Of a stretch of DNA of 64,000 bases, positions 6,506 to 16,527 are shown in pieces. How positions within the stretch are numbered: the first letter of the stretch is position 1; each line of letters begins with the position of its first letter. The DNA lies in assembly GCA_947646015.1 (NCBI GenBank), contig CANSEY010000012.1, forward strand, positions 41,235-105,234, read 5' to 3'. The position numbers and the translations under genes were made by a program. Below the pieces are notes generated by a model. That model saw only the letters and a list, made by a program, of their open reading frames with translations, made no database searches and was not told where the DNA came from. This stretch comes from an uncultured Bacteroides sp. (GTDB taxonomy: Bacteria; Bacteroidota; Bacteroidia; Bacteroidales; Bacteroidaceae).

Positions 6506-7864
6506 ATGGCAACTTCTAAAGAGATGACGGCAGGGCCGGCATTACCTCTGATTTTTAATTTCACTCTGCCGCTTTTGTTCGGCAATCTGTTGCAGCAAAC
6601 GTATTCGCTTGTTGATGCTGCAATCGTAGGAAAGTTTTTGGGTATTAATGCGTTAGCCTCTGTCGGGGCTAGTACATCCGTTGTGTTTCTTATTCTGGGT
6701 TTCTGCAACGGATGTTGTGGAGGATTCGGTATCCCCGTGGCACAGAAGTTTGGGGCGAGGGATTATAGTACGATGCGCAGTTACGTTTCCGTCAGTCTGC
6801 AACTTGCTGTTGTGATGTCTGTGGTCATAGCCATCTTTACCAGTATTTATTGTGCGGATATCCTAAAGATGATGCGTACACCAGAGAATATCTTTGAAGG
6901 AGCGTATGCTTATCTGCTTGTTACTTTTATTGGGATACCTTGTACTTTCTTTTATAATCTGTTGTCGAGCATTATCCGTGCTTTGGGAGATAGTAAGACA
7001 CCTTTCTATTTCTTGGTACTGGCTACGGTGCTCAATATTATTCTCGATTTATTCTGTATTTTGGTACTGGGCTGGGGAGTGATGGGAGCTGCCATTGCTA
7101 CTGTCTTTTCGCAGGGAGTTTCCGCTTTTCTTTGTTACGTTTATATGTATCGGAAGTTTGACATTCTGCGGGGCACGCCGAAAGAACGGAAGTATCAGTC
7201 GAAGCTGGCGAAGACGTTGCTTTCCATTGGTGTTCCTATGGGATTGCAGTTCTCCATTACGGCCATTGGCAGTATCATGCTTCAGAGTGCGAATAATGCG
7301 TTGGGTACGGCGTGTGTGGCAGCTTTTACTTCTGCGATGCGTATCAAAATGTTTTTTCTTTGTCCGTTGGAGAGTCTGGGTATGGCTATGGCTACCTTTA
7401 GCGGTCAGAATTACGGTGCCGGAAAGCCTGAACGTATTTGGTCGGGGATTAAAGCCAGCACGCTGATGATGGTTATCTATACAGCCGTCACTTTCTTGAT
7501 TCTGATGCTGGGAGCCAAATCTTTTGCCTTGATTTTTGTTGATCCGTCGGAAATTGAGATCTTGGAGAAAACAGAACTTTTCCTGCATATATCAGTCTCT
7601 TTCTTCCCGATGCTTGGGTTACTTTGTATCCTGCGCTATACCATTCAAGGGGTGGGATATACTAATCTCGCCATGTTTTCGGGAGTGTCGGAGATGATTG
7701 CACGCATTCTCGTCAGTATTTATGCCGTGCCGGCTTTCGGCTTTATCGCTGTTTGTTACGGTGATCCGATGGCATGGATAGCGGCTGATTTGTTTTTGAT
7801 TCCTGCATTTATTTATGTTTATCGCAGGTTGAAACGTCAGGTGCTGACAAGTGTCGTTGCATAA
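6506..7864 (+). CDS. MATE family multidrug/metabolite exporter
   Basis: Integral inner-membrane antiporter of 452 residues, expected to have 12 transmembrane helices in two six-helix halves. The start PLIFNFTLPLLFGNLLQQTY and the following SLVDAAIVGKFLG are the typical first-helix signature of MATE (NorM/DinF) transporters, and the second half repeats the pattern around GVPMGLQFSITAIG. These proteins usually expel cationic drugs or metabolites in exchange for sodium ions or protons. The substrate cannot be read from the sequence. It has its own -7 box and is followed by a strong stem-loop, so it is probably monocistronic. Confidence 0.9.
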   Translation: MATSKEMTAGPALPLIFNFTLPLLFGNLLQQTYSLVDAAIVGKFLGINALASVGASTSVVFLILGFCNGCCGGFGIPVAQKFGARDYSTMRSYVSVSLQLAVVMSVVIAIFTSIYCADILKMMRTPENIFEGAYAYLLVTFIGIPCTFFYNLLSSIIRALGDSKTPFYFLVLATVLNIILDLFCILVLGWGVMGAAIATVFSQGVSAFLCYVYMYRKFDILRGTPKERKYQSKLAKTLLSIGVPMGLQFSITAIGSIMLQSANNALGTACVAAFTSAMRIKMFFLCPLESLGMAMATFSGQNYGAGKPERIWSGIKASTLMMVIYTAVTFLILMLGAKSFALIFVDPSEIEILEKTELFLHISVSFFPMLGLLCILRYTIQGVGYTNLAMFSGVSEMIARILVSIYAVPAFGFIAVCYGDPMAWIAADLFLIPAFIYVYRRLKRQVLTSVVA

Positions 7865-7867
7865 TTG

Positions 7868-7927
7868 AAGTGTGTGTCAAAAGTCAATATACCCGTAGGG
7901 GAGTTTAGTTACTTTTGACACACACTT
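7868..7927. terminator. bidirectional intrinsic terminator
   Basis: A 17 bp perfect inverted repeat, AAGTGTGTGTCAAAAGT at 7868-7884 and its complement at 7911-7927, with a 26-base loop. It lies between the 3' ends of the convergent MATE and fimbrillin genes. Confidence 0.8.
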
Positions 7928-7936
7928 TATCATATT

Positions 7937-8914
7937 TTAGTCTTGTATCGGATACAGCGGGTTACCGCTTTCATCTACATCCGTCCAGTCTTTTACGCTC
8001 ACGTTACCGAATGATACGGAGTTTTCGTTGATTACTGCACGGAAAAGATATGAATTTCCGGCAGCCAGAATATTGTCTGGCGGGATAATGGTCGTATTGT
8101 AAGTACGTGAGAAACTTTCTCCGTTGACCATCAGTTCCATCGTTAAAGCCATCGGGTCGGAACTTTTCAGCGGAAGCATGATATATTGAACCGTGAAATC
8201 ATTGATTCCCATGTCGGCAGGCTTATCGTAACTGACTTCTGAAGAAATGATCCCTGTTGACAGATCCATGAAAGCTCCCGGTTTCGTGGGAGTAATAGTG
8301 GCGGAGAGTACTTTGTTGAGTGTAATATTCTCACCTCCCGTTATGGTTATCACGACCTGAGTGGCTACGTGCTGGTAAGTGATGGGAATGTTGACTTGTG
8401 AACTGGTCACATCCTGATGCAGGGCATGCCACCACAGATAATCCACCCCATTGGATAATGCTTCGGACTTGCCGTTGGTAAAGCTAGGAGCGGGGTTGCT
8501 GGAATTACAGGAAACCGCATAAAAACTATAGATATCATTACTGAGATACATTTTATAACTTTGTATTCCCGTCAAAACTCCGGGAGAAGAAGTGATATAG
8601 TTGCCTTCACCGACAGGCTCTCCCTCTATCGTATTGGTGGTATTGGAAGGGTAGGCACATAACCAGCTCTGCAATCCTTTTCCCATCGGAGACATGGCAC
8701 GCGTTATATTTCTTCCTTCTACGGAAGCACTGAAAGTAATGAGTGCATCTTTTTTGTCAGGATTGTCATTGTTTCCCTCTTCTCCGCCACTATTTTCTTC
8801 TCCGTTCGGATAGGCAACATCCATATAAATGTTGTTTTTGGAGCAGGCTCCTAACAGCAGCACCGCCAGTGCGGATACTGCCAGATACTTTGTAATTCGA
8901 AACTTAAAATTCAT
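7937..8914 (-). CDS. fimbrillin family lipoprotein
   Basis: A 325-residue surface protein. The N-terminus is a signal peptide with lipobox LLGAC and lipidated Cys24. A low-complexity acidic linker follows (EENSGGEEGNNDNPDKKD), then the start of the mature fold, ITFSASVEGRNITRAM. The TRA segment and the end (YLFRAVINENSVSFGNVSVKDW) are typical of Bacteroidales fimbrillin/Mfa2-like two-domain proteins, which are assembled into type V pili or anchor them. No neighbouring mfa/fim genes are present, so this is an orphan member. Pilus subunit versus anchor cannot be decided. Confidence 0.85.
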   Translation of the reverse strand: MNFKFRITKYLAVSALAVLLLGACSKNNIYMDVAYPNGEENSGGEEGNNDNPDKKDALITFSASVEGRNITRAMSPMGKGLQSWLCAYPSNTTNTIEGEPVGEGNYITSSPGVLTGIQSYKMYLSNDIYSFYAVSCNSSNPAPSFTNGKSEALSNGVDYLWWHALHQDVTSSQVNIPITYQHVATQVVITITGGENITLNKVLSATITPTKPGAFMDLSTGIISSEVSYDKPADMGINDFTVQYIMLPLKSSDPMALTMELMVNGESFSRTYNTTIIPPDNILAAGNSYLFRAVINENSVSFGNVSVKDWTDVDESGNPLYPIQD

Positions 8915-8995
8915 AGTCAGGTTCTTTTTGAAAGTTAGTAATTACCCCTATATACATTTCAAAAAGAATTTAGTTCATATCGGAAGAAACTATTT

Positions 8996-10645
8996 TTAGA
9001 ACTCCGCTTCCTTCTGTATGCAGATGATATCGCCGTAAACGGGATGGCGGAACTCAATATATTCAGCATGGAGATAGAGCCTGTCCGCCTTTTTTCCATA
9101 GAGTTCATCGCCCAGAATGGGGCAGTTTAATCCTTGATGATGGGCGGCATGTACCCGTAGTTGGTGGGTACGCCCTGTCAATGGATAAAAAGCGATGCGT
9201 ATGTACTTATCGGAATAGTTCAGAATCCGGTATTCGGTAACTGCCGGTTTGCCGTATTCTTCACTGACCATTTGCCGGGGGCGGTCGAGCGGATTGAGGC
9301 AAAGAGGAAGATTGATGGTTCCTGTTTCTTCGAGTTGCTGGTTCAATCCATTTCTATCCAGCAAGGCTACATAACGCTTCTTAATACTGCGATTGATGAA
9401 CTGTTCCTGCAAGTGTTGATGAACTTCCTTAGTTTTGGCGACAAGTAACAACCCCGAAGTAGCCATATCCAGCCGGTGTACAATCATGGGACCGGTAGCT
9501 TCCGGATATTTAGCTTTTACACGATGGTAAACGGAATCCGTCTCCTCTTCCTTTCCGGGGACAGACAACATACCGGATGGCTTATTGACTACCACCAGCC
9601 ATTCGTCCTCAAAAACGATTTCTAATTCTTCCTTCCTGTGTGCTTGGGGCGAAAGTGGATTCCCGTCTACTTCCAGTCCTTGCAGCATGTGTTGCAGAAT
9701 CGGTTCGCATTTTCCTTTACACGAAGGGTAATAATAACCGTGATGCCGTACCTCTGTTTTCGGAGAGTTTCCCCACCAGAACTCGGCCATAGCCAATGGC
9801 TTCAGTTGGTGAAGATAGGCATATTGCAGCAATTTGGGCAAGGCACATTCGCCTGCTCCGGCAGGGGGGATTTTGTGTACGGTTTGCTCAAAGATAGTAC
9901 ATAAGTCTTTTACTTCTCCTTTCGCATTCAGCATACGGAACTGTTCGAATAACTTTTGCTGCAAGGCTGCCGAACGTTGCTTTCGTTCGTTTTTTAGTTT
10001 TTCTATTTCCGTCTCAAAGGTAATAACCTCTTCTTCCAGCGTTTTGATTCGTTCTTTCCATCCCCGTTCCAATCGCTTGAATTCCGCTTTCTGATATTGG
10101 CTTTCACGAATAAGTGCGTCCTGTTCTTCTTTAGACAGGGCAGGGGATGACTTGCGGCGAAGTTCCCTCTCTTTCTTTGCTGTCTTTAGTTCCTCTTTGG
10201 CTTGAATAAGAGCCAGCCTTGTTTGTTCCGTTTCCCTGTCCAGTTTTTCTTTTAAGTGCAGATAATGAGGATTAACTTCCAATGCACTGATACGGACATT
10301 GATAGCTGAAATTTGTTCTTCTTCTATTTTAAAGAATCCCTGTGGTTGCAGCAAATCGTAAACAGGTGGGACGAAATACGGATGCAGATTCTTTCCTGCC
10401 AGATTGCCGGAAAAAGCAGCAAGATAACCGATAGAGGAAGATCCTTCTTCCTGGGTTTGTACGATCAGTACTCCGAACATTTTTCCGAGAGTCAGTTCCT
10501 CTAGCCACTCCTTCTTTGTCGAAATATAGGCTTTGACTTCTTCGGCCGCTAATACACATAGCGGATGAGGAGTATAGTTGAAAGGGTATGTAAACCTTTC
10601 CGGTAGTGCAATATGGGAAACCGGTTGGTCGAAAAAATGTATCAT
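8996..10645 (-). CDS. RluA-family pseudouridine synthase with coiled-coil insert
   Basis: RNA pseudouridine synthase of 549 residues, much longer than the roughly 220-320 of classical RluA. The catalytic domain is C-terminal: HRLDMATSGLLLVAK near residue 391 carries the catalytic aspartate, and RTHQLRVHAAH the conserved later motif. The N-terminal third is specific: an opening domain (about 1-130), then a long charged coiled coil (about 130-240, rich in K and E). This long form is common in Bacteroides. The modified RNA position is not predictable. A TATTTTTG -7 box lies 27 bp upstream. Confidence 0.9.
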   Translation of the reverse strand: MIHFFDQPVSHIALPERFTYPFNYTPHPLCVLAAEEVKAYISTKKEWLEELTLGKMFGVLIVQTQEEGSSSIGYLAAFSGNLAGKNLHPYFVPPVYDLLQPQGFFKIEEEQISAINVRISALEVNPHYLHLKEKLDRETEQTRLALIQAKEELKTAKKERELRRKSSPALSKEEQDALIRESQYQKAEFKRLERGWKERIKTLEEEVITFETEIEKLKNERKQRSAALQQKLFEQFRMLNAKGEVKDLCTIFEQTVHKIPPAGAGECALPKLLQYAYLHQLKPLAMAEFWWGNSPKTEVRHHGYYYPSCKGKCEPILQHMLQGLEVDGNPLSPQAHRKEELEIVFEDEWLVVVNKPSGMLSVPGKEEETDSVYHRVKAKYPEATGPMIVHRLDMATSGLLLVAKTKEVHQHLQEQFINRSIKKRYVALLDRNGLNQQLEETGTINLPLCLNPLDRPRQMVSEEYGKPAVTEYRILNYSDKYIRIAFYPLTGRTHQLRVHAAHHQGLNCPILGDELYGKKADRLYLHAEYIEFRHPVYGDIICIQKEAEF

Positions 10646-10672
10646 TGACTCGTCATAACAGAATTAGGGGTA

Positions 10673-10680
10673 CAAAAATA
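10673..10680 (-). promoter_or_regulatory. -7 box for the RluA-family gene
   Basis: Reverse complement TATTTTTG matches TANNTTTG, 27 bp upstream of the leftward ATG at 10645. Confidence 0.45.
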
Positions 10681-10714
10681 AGGTAAATCCGCGAAATATA
10701 CGGCAGATTCATCC

Positions 10715-11587
10715 TTAGAACTTTGTCATAAACTTCTGTACATTCTCTCTATATTCAGTAGGAGTCTGTCCTTTCTTCTTTTTGAATAGACGATTAAAGT
10801 TAGATACATTATTGAATCCGGAGGCATAGCAAATTTCAGAGATGGTATTGGATGTTTCATATAGCATTTTGGCTGCATTGCCTATCCGTATGTCATTCAG
10901 AAAATCTATAAAACTTCTATTTGTTCTTTTTTTGAAGAAGTGGCTAAATGCAGATTCAGACATTCCCACGCTGCTTGCAACCAATTCTAATGATATCTCT
11001 TCCTGAAAATGTTCCTGAATATAGGCGATCACTTTATTGATTCTTCGGCTTTTTGATTCTCTGATGGCGAAATCTCTTTCGTTGTTGGCTGCCAGCAATA
11101 ATTTTTGGTTTTCAGATATAGATAAATGATATAGTATTTTGAAAAACTCAAGGGCAGAATCAACTCCTTGCCTGTGGGATAGATTCAGTATCGTATCTTT
11201 CAATGCAAGTGATGTTTCCTGAGAAAATTCGATTCCGTAAGATGAGTCAGTGAACAGTTGTTTAATAGGGTAGAAAATCTTCTTATTAATAATTGGATAC
11301 TCCAAGGTTTCCTTATGAAACTGAATGGTGACGACGTGTGCTTCGTCATGATCGCTCTCACTAATCCATCGGTGTGGAATATTAGGACCTACCATAACCA
11401 GATCAATATCGCTGAATGGAGCGACACAATCACCAACAATTCTTTTACCTTTGCCATTGATGACCATATTTATTTCATAATCAGAATGAAAATGGGCGGC
11501 ATAGTCAAATTTTGCATGAGGATGATTTAATACGATGAATAAATCTTCTTCTCCGATAGGGGTAATTTCTCTTTGTATGTATTCCAT
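10715..11587 (-). CDS. AraC-family regulator of the adjacent PUL
   Basis: A 290-residue transcription factor. Residues about 15-120 form a cupin-like sugar-sensing domain (HFHSDYEINMVING). The C-terminal 100 residues carry the two helix-turn-helix motifs of AraC/XylS proteins: ISLELVASSVGMSESAFSHFFKK and ISEICYASGFNNVSNFNRLFKK, ending GQTPTEYRE. It is divergent from the SusC gene with a 242 bp shared control region, so it very probably activates the PUL operon in response to a glycan breakdown product. Most Bacteroides PULs use hybrid two-component or ECF/anti-sigma regulators, so the AraC type is a less common choice. The inducer is unknown. Confidence 0.9.
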   Translation of the reverse strand: MEYIQREITPIGEEDLFIVLNHPHAKFDYAAHFHSDYEINMVINGKGKRIVGDCVAPFSDIDLVMVGPNIPHRWISESDHDEAHVVTIQFHKETLEYPIINKKIFYPIKQLFTDSSYGIEFSQETSLALKDTILNLSHRQGVDSALEFFKILYHLSISENQKLLLAANNERDFAIRESKSRRINKVIAYIQEHFQEEISLELVASSVGMSESAFSHFFKKRTNRSFIDFLNDIRIGNAAKMLYETSNTISEICYASGFNNVSNFNRLFKKKKGQTPTEYRENVQKFMTKF

Positions 11588-11603
11588 AGGGGTTGTTTTT
11601 CTG

Positions 11604-11635
11604 CAAATATATCATTTTGTTCAAGAAAGTACAAA
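11604..11635 (-). promoter_or_regulatory. promoter of the AraC regulator gene
   Basis: On the minus strand TTTG (11632-11635), a 20 bp spacer and TATATTTG (11604-11611) match the Bacteroides promoter consensus exactly. The -7 box is 16 bp from the start codon. Confidence 0.75.
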
Positions 11636-11763
11636 CCTTTATAAAAATAATATATAATGTTATTTGGTTGATAATCAGCGGATTGTTTGTTTTGTGTGGT
11701 GGAAACTTCAAAAAAGTATCATGTATTGACAGTATAATATTACAAAATAGATGAAGACCTCCC

Positions 11764-11771
11764 TATATTTG
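11764..11771 (+). promoter_or_regulatory. -7 box of the PUL operon
   Basis: TATATTTG lies 58 bp upstream of the SusC start. There is no TTTG at the -33 distance, which fits a promoter needing an activator such as the divergent AraC protein (inference). Confidence 0.5.
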
Positions 11772-11829
11772 TGGCATCGAATATGACTAGTCGTTGTAGT
11801 AGTATTGAAAAACATTAATTTATTAATTT

Positions 11830-14800
11830 ATGTCGTTTATGGGAAAGAAGAAAAATTTGTTGACCTTATTGTTTATATTATTGGCTATGCCATTAATTGC
11901 CCAAGAGATGATTGTGAAGGGTAATGTAATGTCAACTGATAATGAAACATTGGTTGGTGCGACGATTCTTGTTAAAAGTAAGAAGACGGGAGCTACCACC
12001 GATTTTGATGGAAACTATTCTATTTCAGCTAAAAAAAGCGATATCCTGGTGTTTTCTTATATAGGATTTAAAACTGTTGAGAAAAAAGTGACTTCTAATG
12101 TATTGAATGTCATAATGGAGCCGGTAACAGAAATGTTGAATGAGGTGGTAGCAGTAGGATATGGTGTACAAAAGAAAGTTGACCTGACAGGGTCTGTTTC
12201 TACAGTGAAAGGAGAAGCTTTGATAAAAGCTGCCACACCCAACCTGACCAATGCACTGACCGGAAAGATGACCGGCGTCATTTCAACACAACAAAGTGGG
12301 GAGGCTGGATTTGATGATCCTACTTTCTATATCCGTGGAAAGAGTACATTTGGAGATAACAGTGCTTTATTGCTTGTAGACGGTGTAGAACGGTCTATCA
12401 GTAAACTAGATCCCAATGAGATTGAAAGTATTACGATACTGAAGGATGCAGCGTCTGCTGCTGTATATGGTGCGCGTGCTGCCAATGGGGTAATCATTGT
12501 CACTACAAAAAGAGGAACTCAGGGGAAACCGAAAATCACTTACTCGGGTACTTTTGGTTTTCAAAAACCGACTATCGTTCCGGAGATGATGAATGCATAT
12601 GAATATGCGAAATACCTGAATTTGGCGTTGGTAAACATTGGAAATGTGCCTCGTTTCACAGAATCCGAAATTCAGGATTATAAAAGTGGAAAGAAACCTT
12701 CTACAGACTGGTGGAAAGAAACATTGAAAGAGCGTGCAGGTATTCAACAGCATAGCCTGAATGTGAATGGAGGTAGTGAATCGACTAAGTTTTTTGTATC
12801 ATTCGGTTATCTCGACCAGGATGGATTGTACGATTTGTCTTATTTCAAAAGATATAATGTACGTTCCAATATTGATACTCAAATAACGAAAGACTTCAGT
12901 GTTTCGGTAGATCTTGCCGGACGCTATGAAAAACTCGGCAAATCAGCTGTCGGCAACGGGCTCTTCTCTACTATTATCAATTCGAAGCCAACCGAGCGTG
13001 CTTATGCTCCGGACGATGTAGAAAAAGGTGCCTTAGTTTCTAACGGGCAAAATGTTTCTCCTATCGGACAGGCTGCCCATTCGGGATATAGTAAGACGGA
13101 AAACTCAGTATTTCAAGGAACGTTGCAGGGTGTCTATGATGTTCCTTTCTTGAAAGGGCTGAAGGCCAGAGCCAGTTTCTCTTATGACCGTTGGTTCTCA
13201 AAAGCCAAGACTTTTACTACTCCCTATGAGTTTTACAGATATGATAAAGAGATCGATCTGTATACCAAACAGAAGTCAGGAGGAGGTATCAGTCTGTATG
13301 AAGGGACGGCTGAGGATGAAAGAATTACCATTCAGGCAGCCTTGTCTTATGATGCTACTTTTAATAAACTGCATAATATCTCAGCTTTATTACTTTTTGA
13401 GGAGTCGTCTTATAAATACAGTAATTTGCAGGCATCCCGCGTAAACTATATATCTTCAGCCATCGATCAGTTATTTGCCGGTCCGGATAAAGATCAGACA
13501 AATGGAGGAAGTGCGAATGAAACAGTCAGAAAGGGATATGTAGGACGAGTTAATTATAACTATTCGGGCAAGTACTTATTCCAGTTTAATTTCCGTTATG
13601 ATGGTTCTTTCAATTTTCCACAGGGGAAAAGATGGGGATTCTTCCCCGCAGTTTCGGGCGGATGGAGAGTCAGTGAAGAACCTTTCCTGAAAAAGACAGG
13701 CATCTTTCATAATCTGAAACTTAGAGCTTCTTACGGACAGTTTGGTAACGACAGAGTGGCAGCGTTCCAGTATTTATCTGGATATAAATATAATTCCGGT
13801 TCAGTTATCGGTGGAAACTACCAGTCGGGAATTACAGATACGGGTATGGCTAATCCTAATATAACCTGGGAAACGGCAACCAATATGGATTTCGGACTTG
13901 ATTTTGGTATTCTGGGTGGAAAACTATCGGGAGAACTAACTTACTTCTATAAGAAAACGAGAGACATCTTATTGCCCAGAAGTGCTTCCGTACCACAAAC
14001 TTTTGGTGCTACCCTGCCTGATGAAAATATAGGAAAAGTTGATAATAAAGGTATCGAAGCGATTTTGCGGTATAATGATAAGATTGGTAATTTTAGATTT
14101 ATGGTGGAAGGAAATATGACTTTCGCCAAGAGCAAGGTCGTTTACATGGATGAAGCCTTGAATGTGGCAGAACAGAAGAAAAGAACCGGGCATCCTTTTG
14201 ATCAGACTTATGGATTGAAGGCATTAGGTTTATTCCGGAGTCAGGAAGAAATAGACGGATGGGCTATTCAGGACGGACGTGGAAATACGAGTCTTAAAGT
14301 CGGTGACATTAAATATCAGGATTATGATAAGAGTGGGGTGATTGATGGTGAAGATATTCAGAGGATAGGTAAAAGTACGGTACCAGAGATTGTTTTCGGG
14401 TTGAATATAGGTATGTCATATAAGCAGTTTGAATTGACAATGAATTTTCAGGGTGCAACAGGTTTCGATCAATATCTGAGATGGGACCCGTTCAATCTTG
14501 AGTCTAATGCGTTGGCTATATTCAAGAACTCATGGTCGGAAGATAATCCGAATGCTAAATATCCACGCTTATATGCGGGAACTGTACAGAATAATCGGGA
14601 GAAATCTTCATTCTGGCTGTATGACGGCACTTATATCCGTTTGCGAAACTTCGAGTTGGCATATACATTTGACAAGTATCCGTTTTTCAAAAAGATAGGA
14701 GTGCAGAATCTACGCATATTTGTATCGGGCAACAACTTATTGACCTTCTCGAAGATGAAGGACTTTGACCCGGAAGCTCCTAATATTGATCCTGATAATA

Positions 14801-14859
14801 ATGCTTATTATTATCCGCAGATGAAGTCCTATAATGTTGGTTTGAGTATTGAATTTTAA
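11830..14859 (+). CDS. SusC/RagA-type TonB-dependent glycan transporter
   Basis: Outer-membrane transporter of 1009 residues that imports glycan fragments, energised by TonB. In order: a signal peptide ending near PLIAQE; a carboxypeptidase-regulatory-like beta-sandwich (VKGNVMSTDNETLVGATI); the plug domain starting NEVVAVGYGVQKKVDLTGSV with LLVDGVERSISKLDPNEIES; and a 22-strand barrel ending in SYNVGLSIEF. Aromatic termination is typical of barrel proteins. It is the first gene of the operon and is followed after 12 bp by its SusD partner. Substrate specificity must come from context. A second ATG three codons in (MGKKKN) is an equally possible start. Confidence 0.95.
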   Translation: MSFMGKKKNLLTLLFILLAMPLIAQEMIVKGNVMSTDNETLVGATILVKSKKTGATTDFDGNYSISAKKSDILVFSYIGFKTVEKKVTSNVLNVIMEPVTEMLNEVVAVGYGVQKKVDLTGSVSTVKGEALIKAATPNLTNALTGKMTGVISTQQSGEAGFDDPTFYIRGKSTFGDNSALLLVDGVERSISKLDPNEIESITILKDAASAAVYGARAANGVIIVTTKRGTQGKPKITYSGTFGFQKPTIVPEMMNAYEYAKYLNLALVNIGNVPRFTESEIQDYKSGKKPSTDWWKETLKERAGIQQHSLNVNGGSESTKFFVSFGYLDQDGLYDLSYFKRYNVRSNIDTQITKDFSVSVDLAGRYEKLGKSAVGNGLFSTIINSKPTERAYAPDDVEKGALVSNGQNVSPIGQAAHSGYSKTENSVFQGTLQGVYDVPFLKGLKARASFSYDRWFSKAKTFTTPYEFYRYDKEIDLYTKQKSGGGISLYEGTAEDERITIQAALSYDATFNKLHNISALLLFEESSYKYSNLQASRVNYISSAIDQLFAGPDKDQTNGGSANETVRKGYVGRVNYNYSGKYLFQFNFRYDGSFNFPQGKRWGFFPAVSGGWRVSEEPFLKKTGIFHNLKLRASYGQFGNDRVAAFQYLSGYKYNSGSVIGGNYQSGITDTGMANPNITWETATNMDFGLDFGILGGKLSGELTYFYKKTRDILLPRSASVPQTFGATLPDENIGKVDNKGIEAILRYNDKIGNFRFMVEGNMTFAKSKVVYMDEALNVAEQKKRTGHPFDQTYGLKALGLFRSQEEIDGWAIQDGRGNTSLKVGDIKYQDYDKSGVIDGEDIQRIGKSTVPEIVFGLNIGMSYKQFELTMNFQGATGFDQYLRWDPFNLESNALAIFKNSWSEDNPNAKYPRLYAGTVQNNREKSSFWLYDGTYIRLRNFELAYTFDKYPFFKKIGVQNLRIFVSGNNLLTFSKMKDFDPEAPNIDPDNNAYYYPQMKSYNVGLSIEF

Positions 14860-14871
14860 TAGAGTAGAGTT

Positions 14872-16515
14872 ATGAAAAATAGAATATCATCCGTTTTTAT
14901 CCTGTTTTTGTTGCTGTTCACCAATTCGTGTATGGATTTGGATAAAGAACCGCTGGATATGATTTCGAGTGATGCGGTATTTAAAGATGAGGCTCTGTCA
15001 GAGGCCTATCTCTATAAAATATATGGCTATATGCCTTGTGGATATGGCCTGTTTGTTGAAGCTGGTGCGAATGTATTAAGTGGAATGGGGATTACCGATC
15101 TGCTTGATGGCAGCACCGATCTGTTGCGTTCGCCTGCGGGATGGAATGAGAGTAACGGAGTCATGATACCGGGAACGATGTCTTCTACGTACAATCCTCT
15201 TGAAACTTGGGGCCGGAGCTATGAAGCCATCCGTAAAGTTAATAATCTGATAGCGGGACTTTCTGATGATAGTCCCTTATCAGAAAGTTTTAAGGAAAGA
15301 GTGATAGCGGAAGCACGTTTTGTCAGGGCATTCCTGTATTTCGATCTGGTTCGCCGCTATGGAGACGTACCTTTGATTAAAGAGTTACAAAACTTTGATA
15401 ATTTGCAGGCACTGCTCGTTCCGCGTACTCCTAAATCGGATGTTTATGATTTTGTAGAAACCGAATTGGAACAGATAGGAGAAATACTTCCGTATGCGAG
15501 AGAAATACCGGCAACCGAACATGGACGTGCTTCTCGTGAGGCGGCATGGGCACTAAACGGACGTGTATTGCTTTTTGCCGAACGTTATGAACGTTCCGCT
15601 TTTTTCTCAAAGAAAGTAATTGATGAGAAGTATTTTGAATTGGATGATGATTACAATGCATTGTTCCAGTCAAGAAGTGGAAATAAGGAAGTTATATTCG
15701 AAGTAATGTTTGATGGGATTAATAAAGGGCATGCGTGTGATAACTTGTTTATGCCCCCCAGCATCGATAATGGCTGGGGCTCTCAGACGAATCCGACACA
15801 AGAACTGGTGGACTCCTATGAAATGTTGGACGGAACTCCGTTTGACTGGAATAATCCTGTACATGCCAAAGATCCGTATACCGGACGAGATAAACGTTTG
15901 GCTGCAAGCATTATTACAGACGGATCTGTCTTTAAAAATAAAGTAATTCGAACGGGATACCTAATGCCGGACGACGGCTTGGGACTGGTAGAAAGAACTT
16001 ATACCGGTTATTATATACGTAAATTTCTTGATGAAACCCTTCCTTTTGAGAAACTCTATTTCGGAGGTAGCCAGACAAGCTGGAAGGAGTTACGTTTAGC
16101 GGAAGTATTGCTGAATTATGCCGAAGCGCAGAACGAAGCTAAGCAGGGACCGGATGATTCTGTTCATGATGCGATAAATGCCGTAAGAGACCGTGCCGGA
16201 CTACCGGATCTTCCGAAAGACCTTGATTATACAGGAATGAAACAGAGAATTATACAGGAACGGAAAGTAGAACTGGCATTCGAAGGACATCGTTTCTGGG
16301 ATTTAAGACGTTGGAAACTGGCAGAATCTGTATTGAATAACAAGTATTTCCATGGTATGAAGATTACCGAAGAGAATGGAGTGAAACATTATGAGGTATT
16401 CGAATTGAATATGCTTCCTAAACAAGTCTTTTTGCCGAAGCACTATCTGATGCCTATAAATATCGGTGAAATGGAGAAGAACCCTAATTTGGGCAGTAAC
16501 AATGACGGATATTAA
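14872..16515 (+). CDS. SusD/RagB-type surface glycan-binding lipoprotein
   Basis: A 547-residue outer-surface lipoprotein that caps the SusC channel and binds glycan. The signal peptide ends in the lipobox TNSC with Cys20. The N-terminal SusD-like domain contains the helical repeat features (AEARFVRAFLYFDLVRRYGDVPLI), and the C-terminal RagB part contains the typical RLAEVLLNYAEAQNEA, IIQERKVELAFEGHRFWDLRRW and final LPKHYLMPIN segments. Length is normal for the family. Spacing of 12 bp to both neighbours shows operon membership. Confidence 0.95.
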   Translation: MKNRISSVFILFLLLFTNSCMDLDKEPLDMISSDAVFKDEALSEAYLYKIYGYMPCGYGLFVEAGANVLSGMGITDLLDGSTDLLRSPAGWNESNGVMIPGTMSSTYNPLETWGRSYEAIRKVNNLIAGLSDDSPLSESFKERVIAEARFVRAFLYFDLVRRYGDVPLIKELQNFDNLQALLVPRTPKSDVYDFVETELEQIGEILPYAREIPATEHGRASREAAWALNGRVLLFAERYERSAFFSKKVIDEKYFELDDDYNALFQSRSGNKEVIFEVMFDGINKGHACDNLFMPPSIDNGWGSQTNPTQELVDSYEMLDGTPFDWNNPVHAKDPYTGRDKRLAASIITDGSVFKNKVIRTGYLMPDDGLGLVERTYTGYYIRKFLDETLPFEKLYFGGSQTSWKELRLAEVLLNYAEAQNEAKQGPDDSVHDAINAVRDRAGLPDLPKDLDYTGMKQRIIQERKVELAFEGHRFWDLRRWKLAESVLNNKYFHGMKITEENGVKHYEVFELNMLPKQVFLPKHYLMPINIGEMEKNPNLGSNNDGY

Positions 16516-16527
16516 AAAACTACGGGT

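Noticed and set aside
11644-11711. Short frames in the regulator-SusC intergenic region
   Set aside because: They overlap the two divergent promoters and show no coding character.
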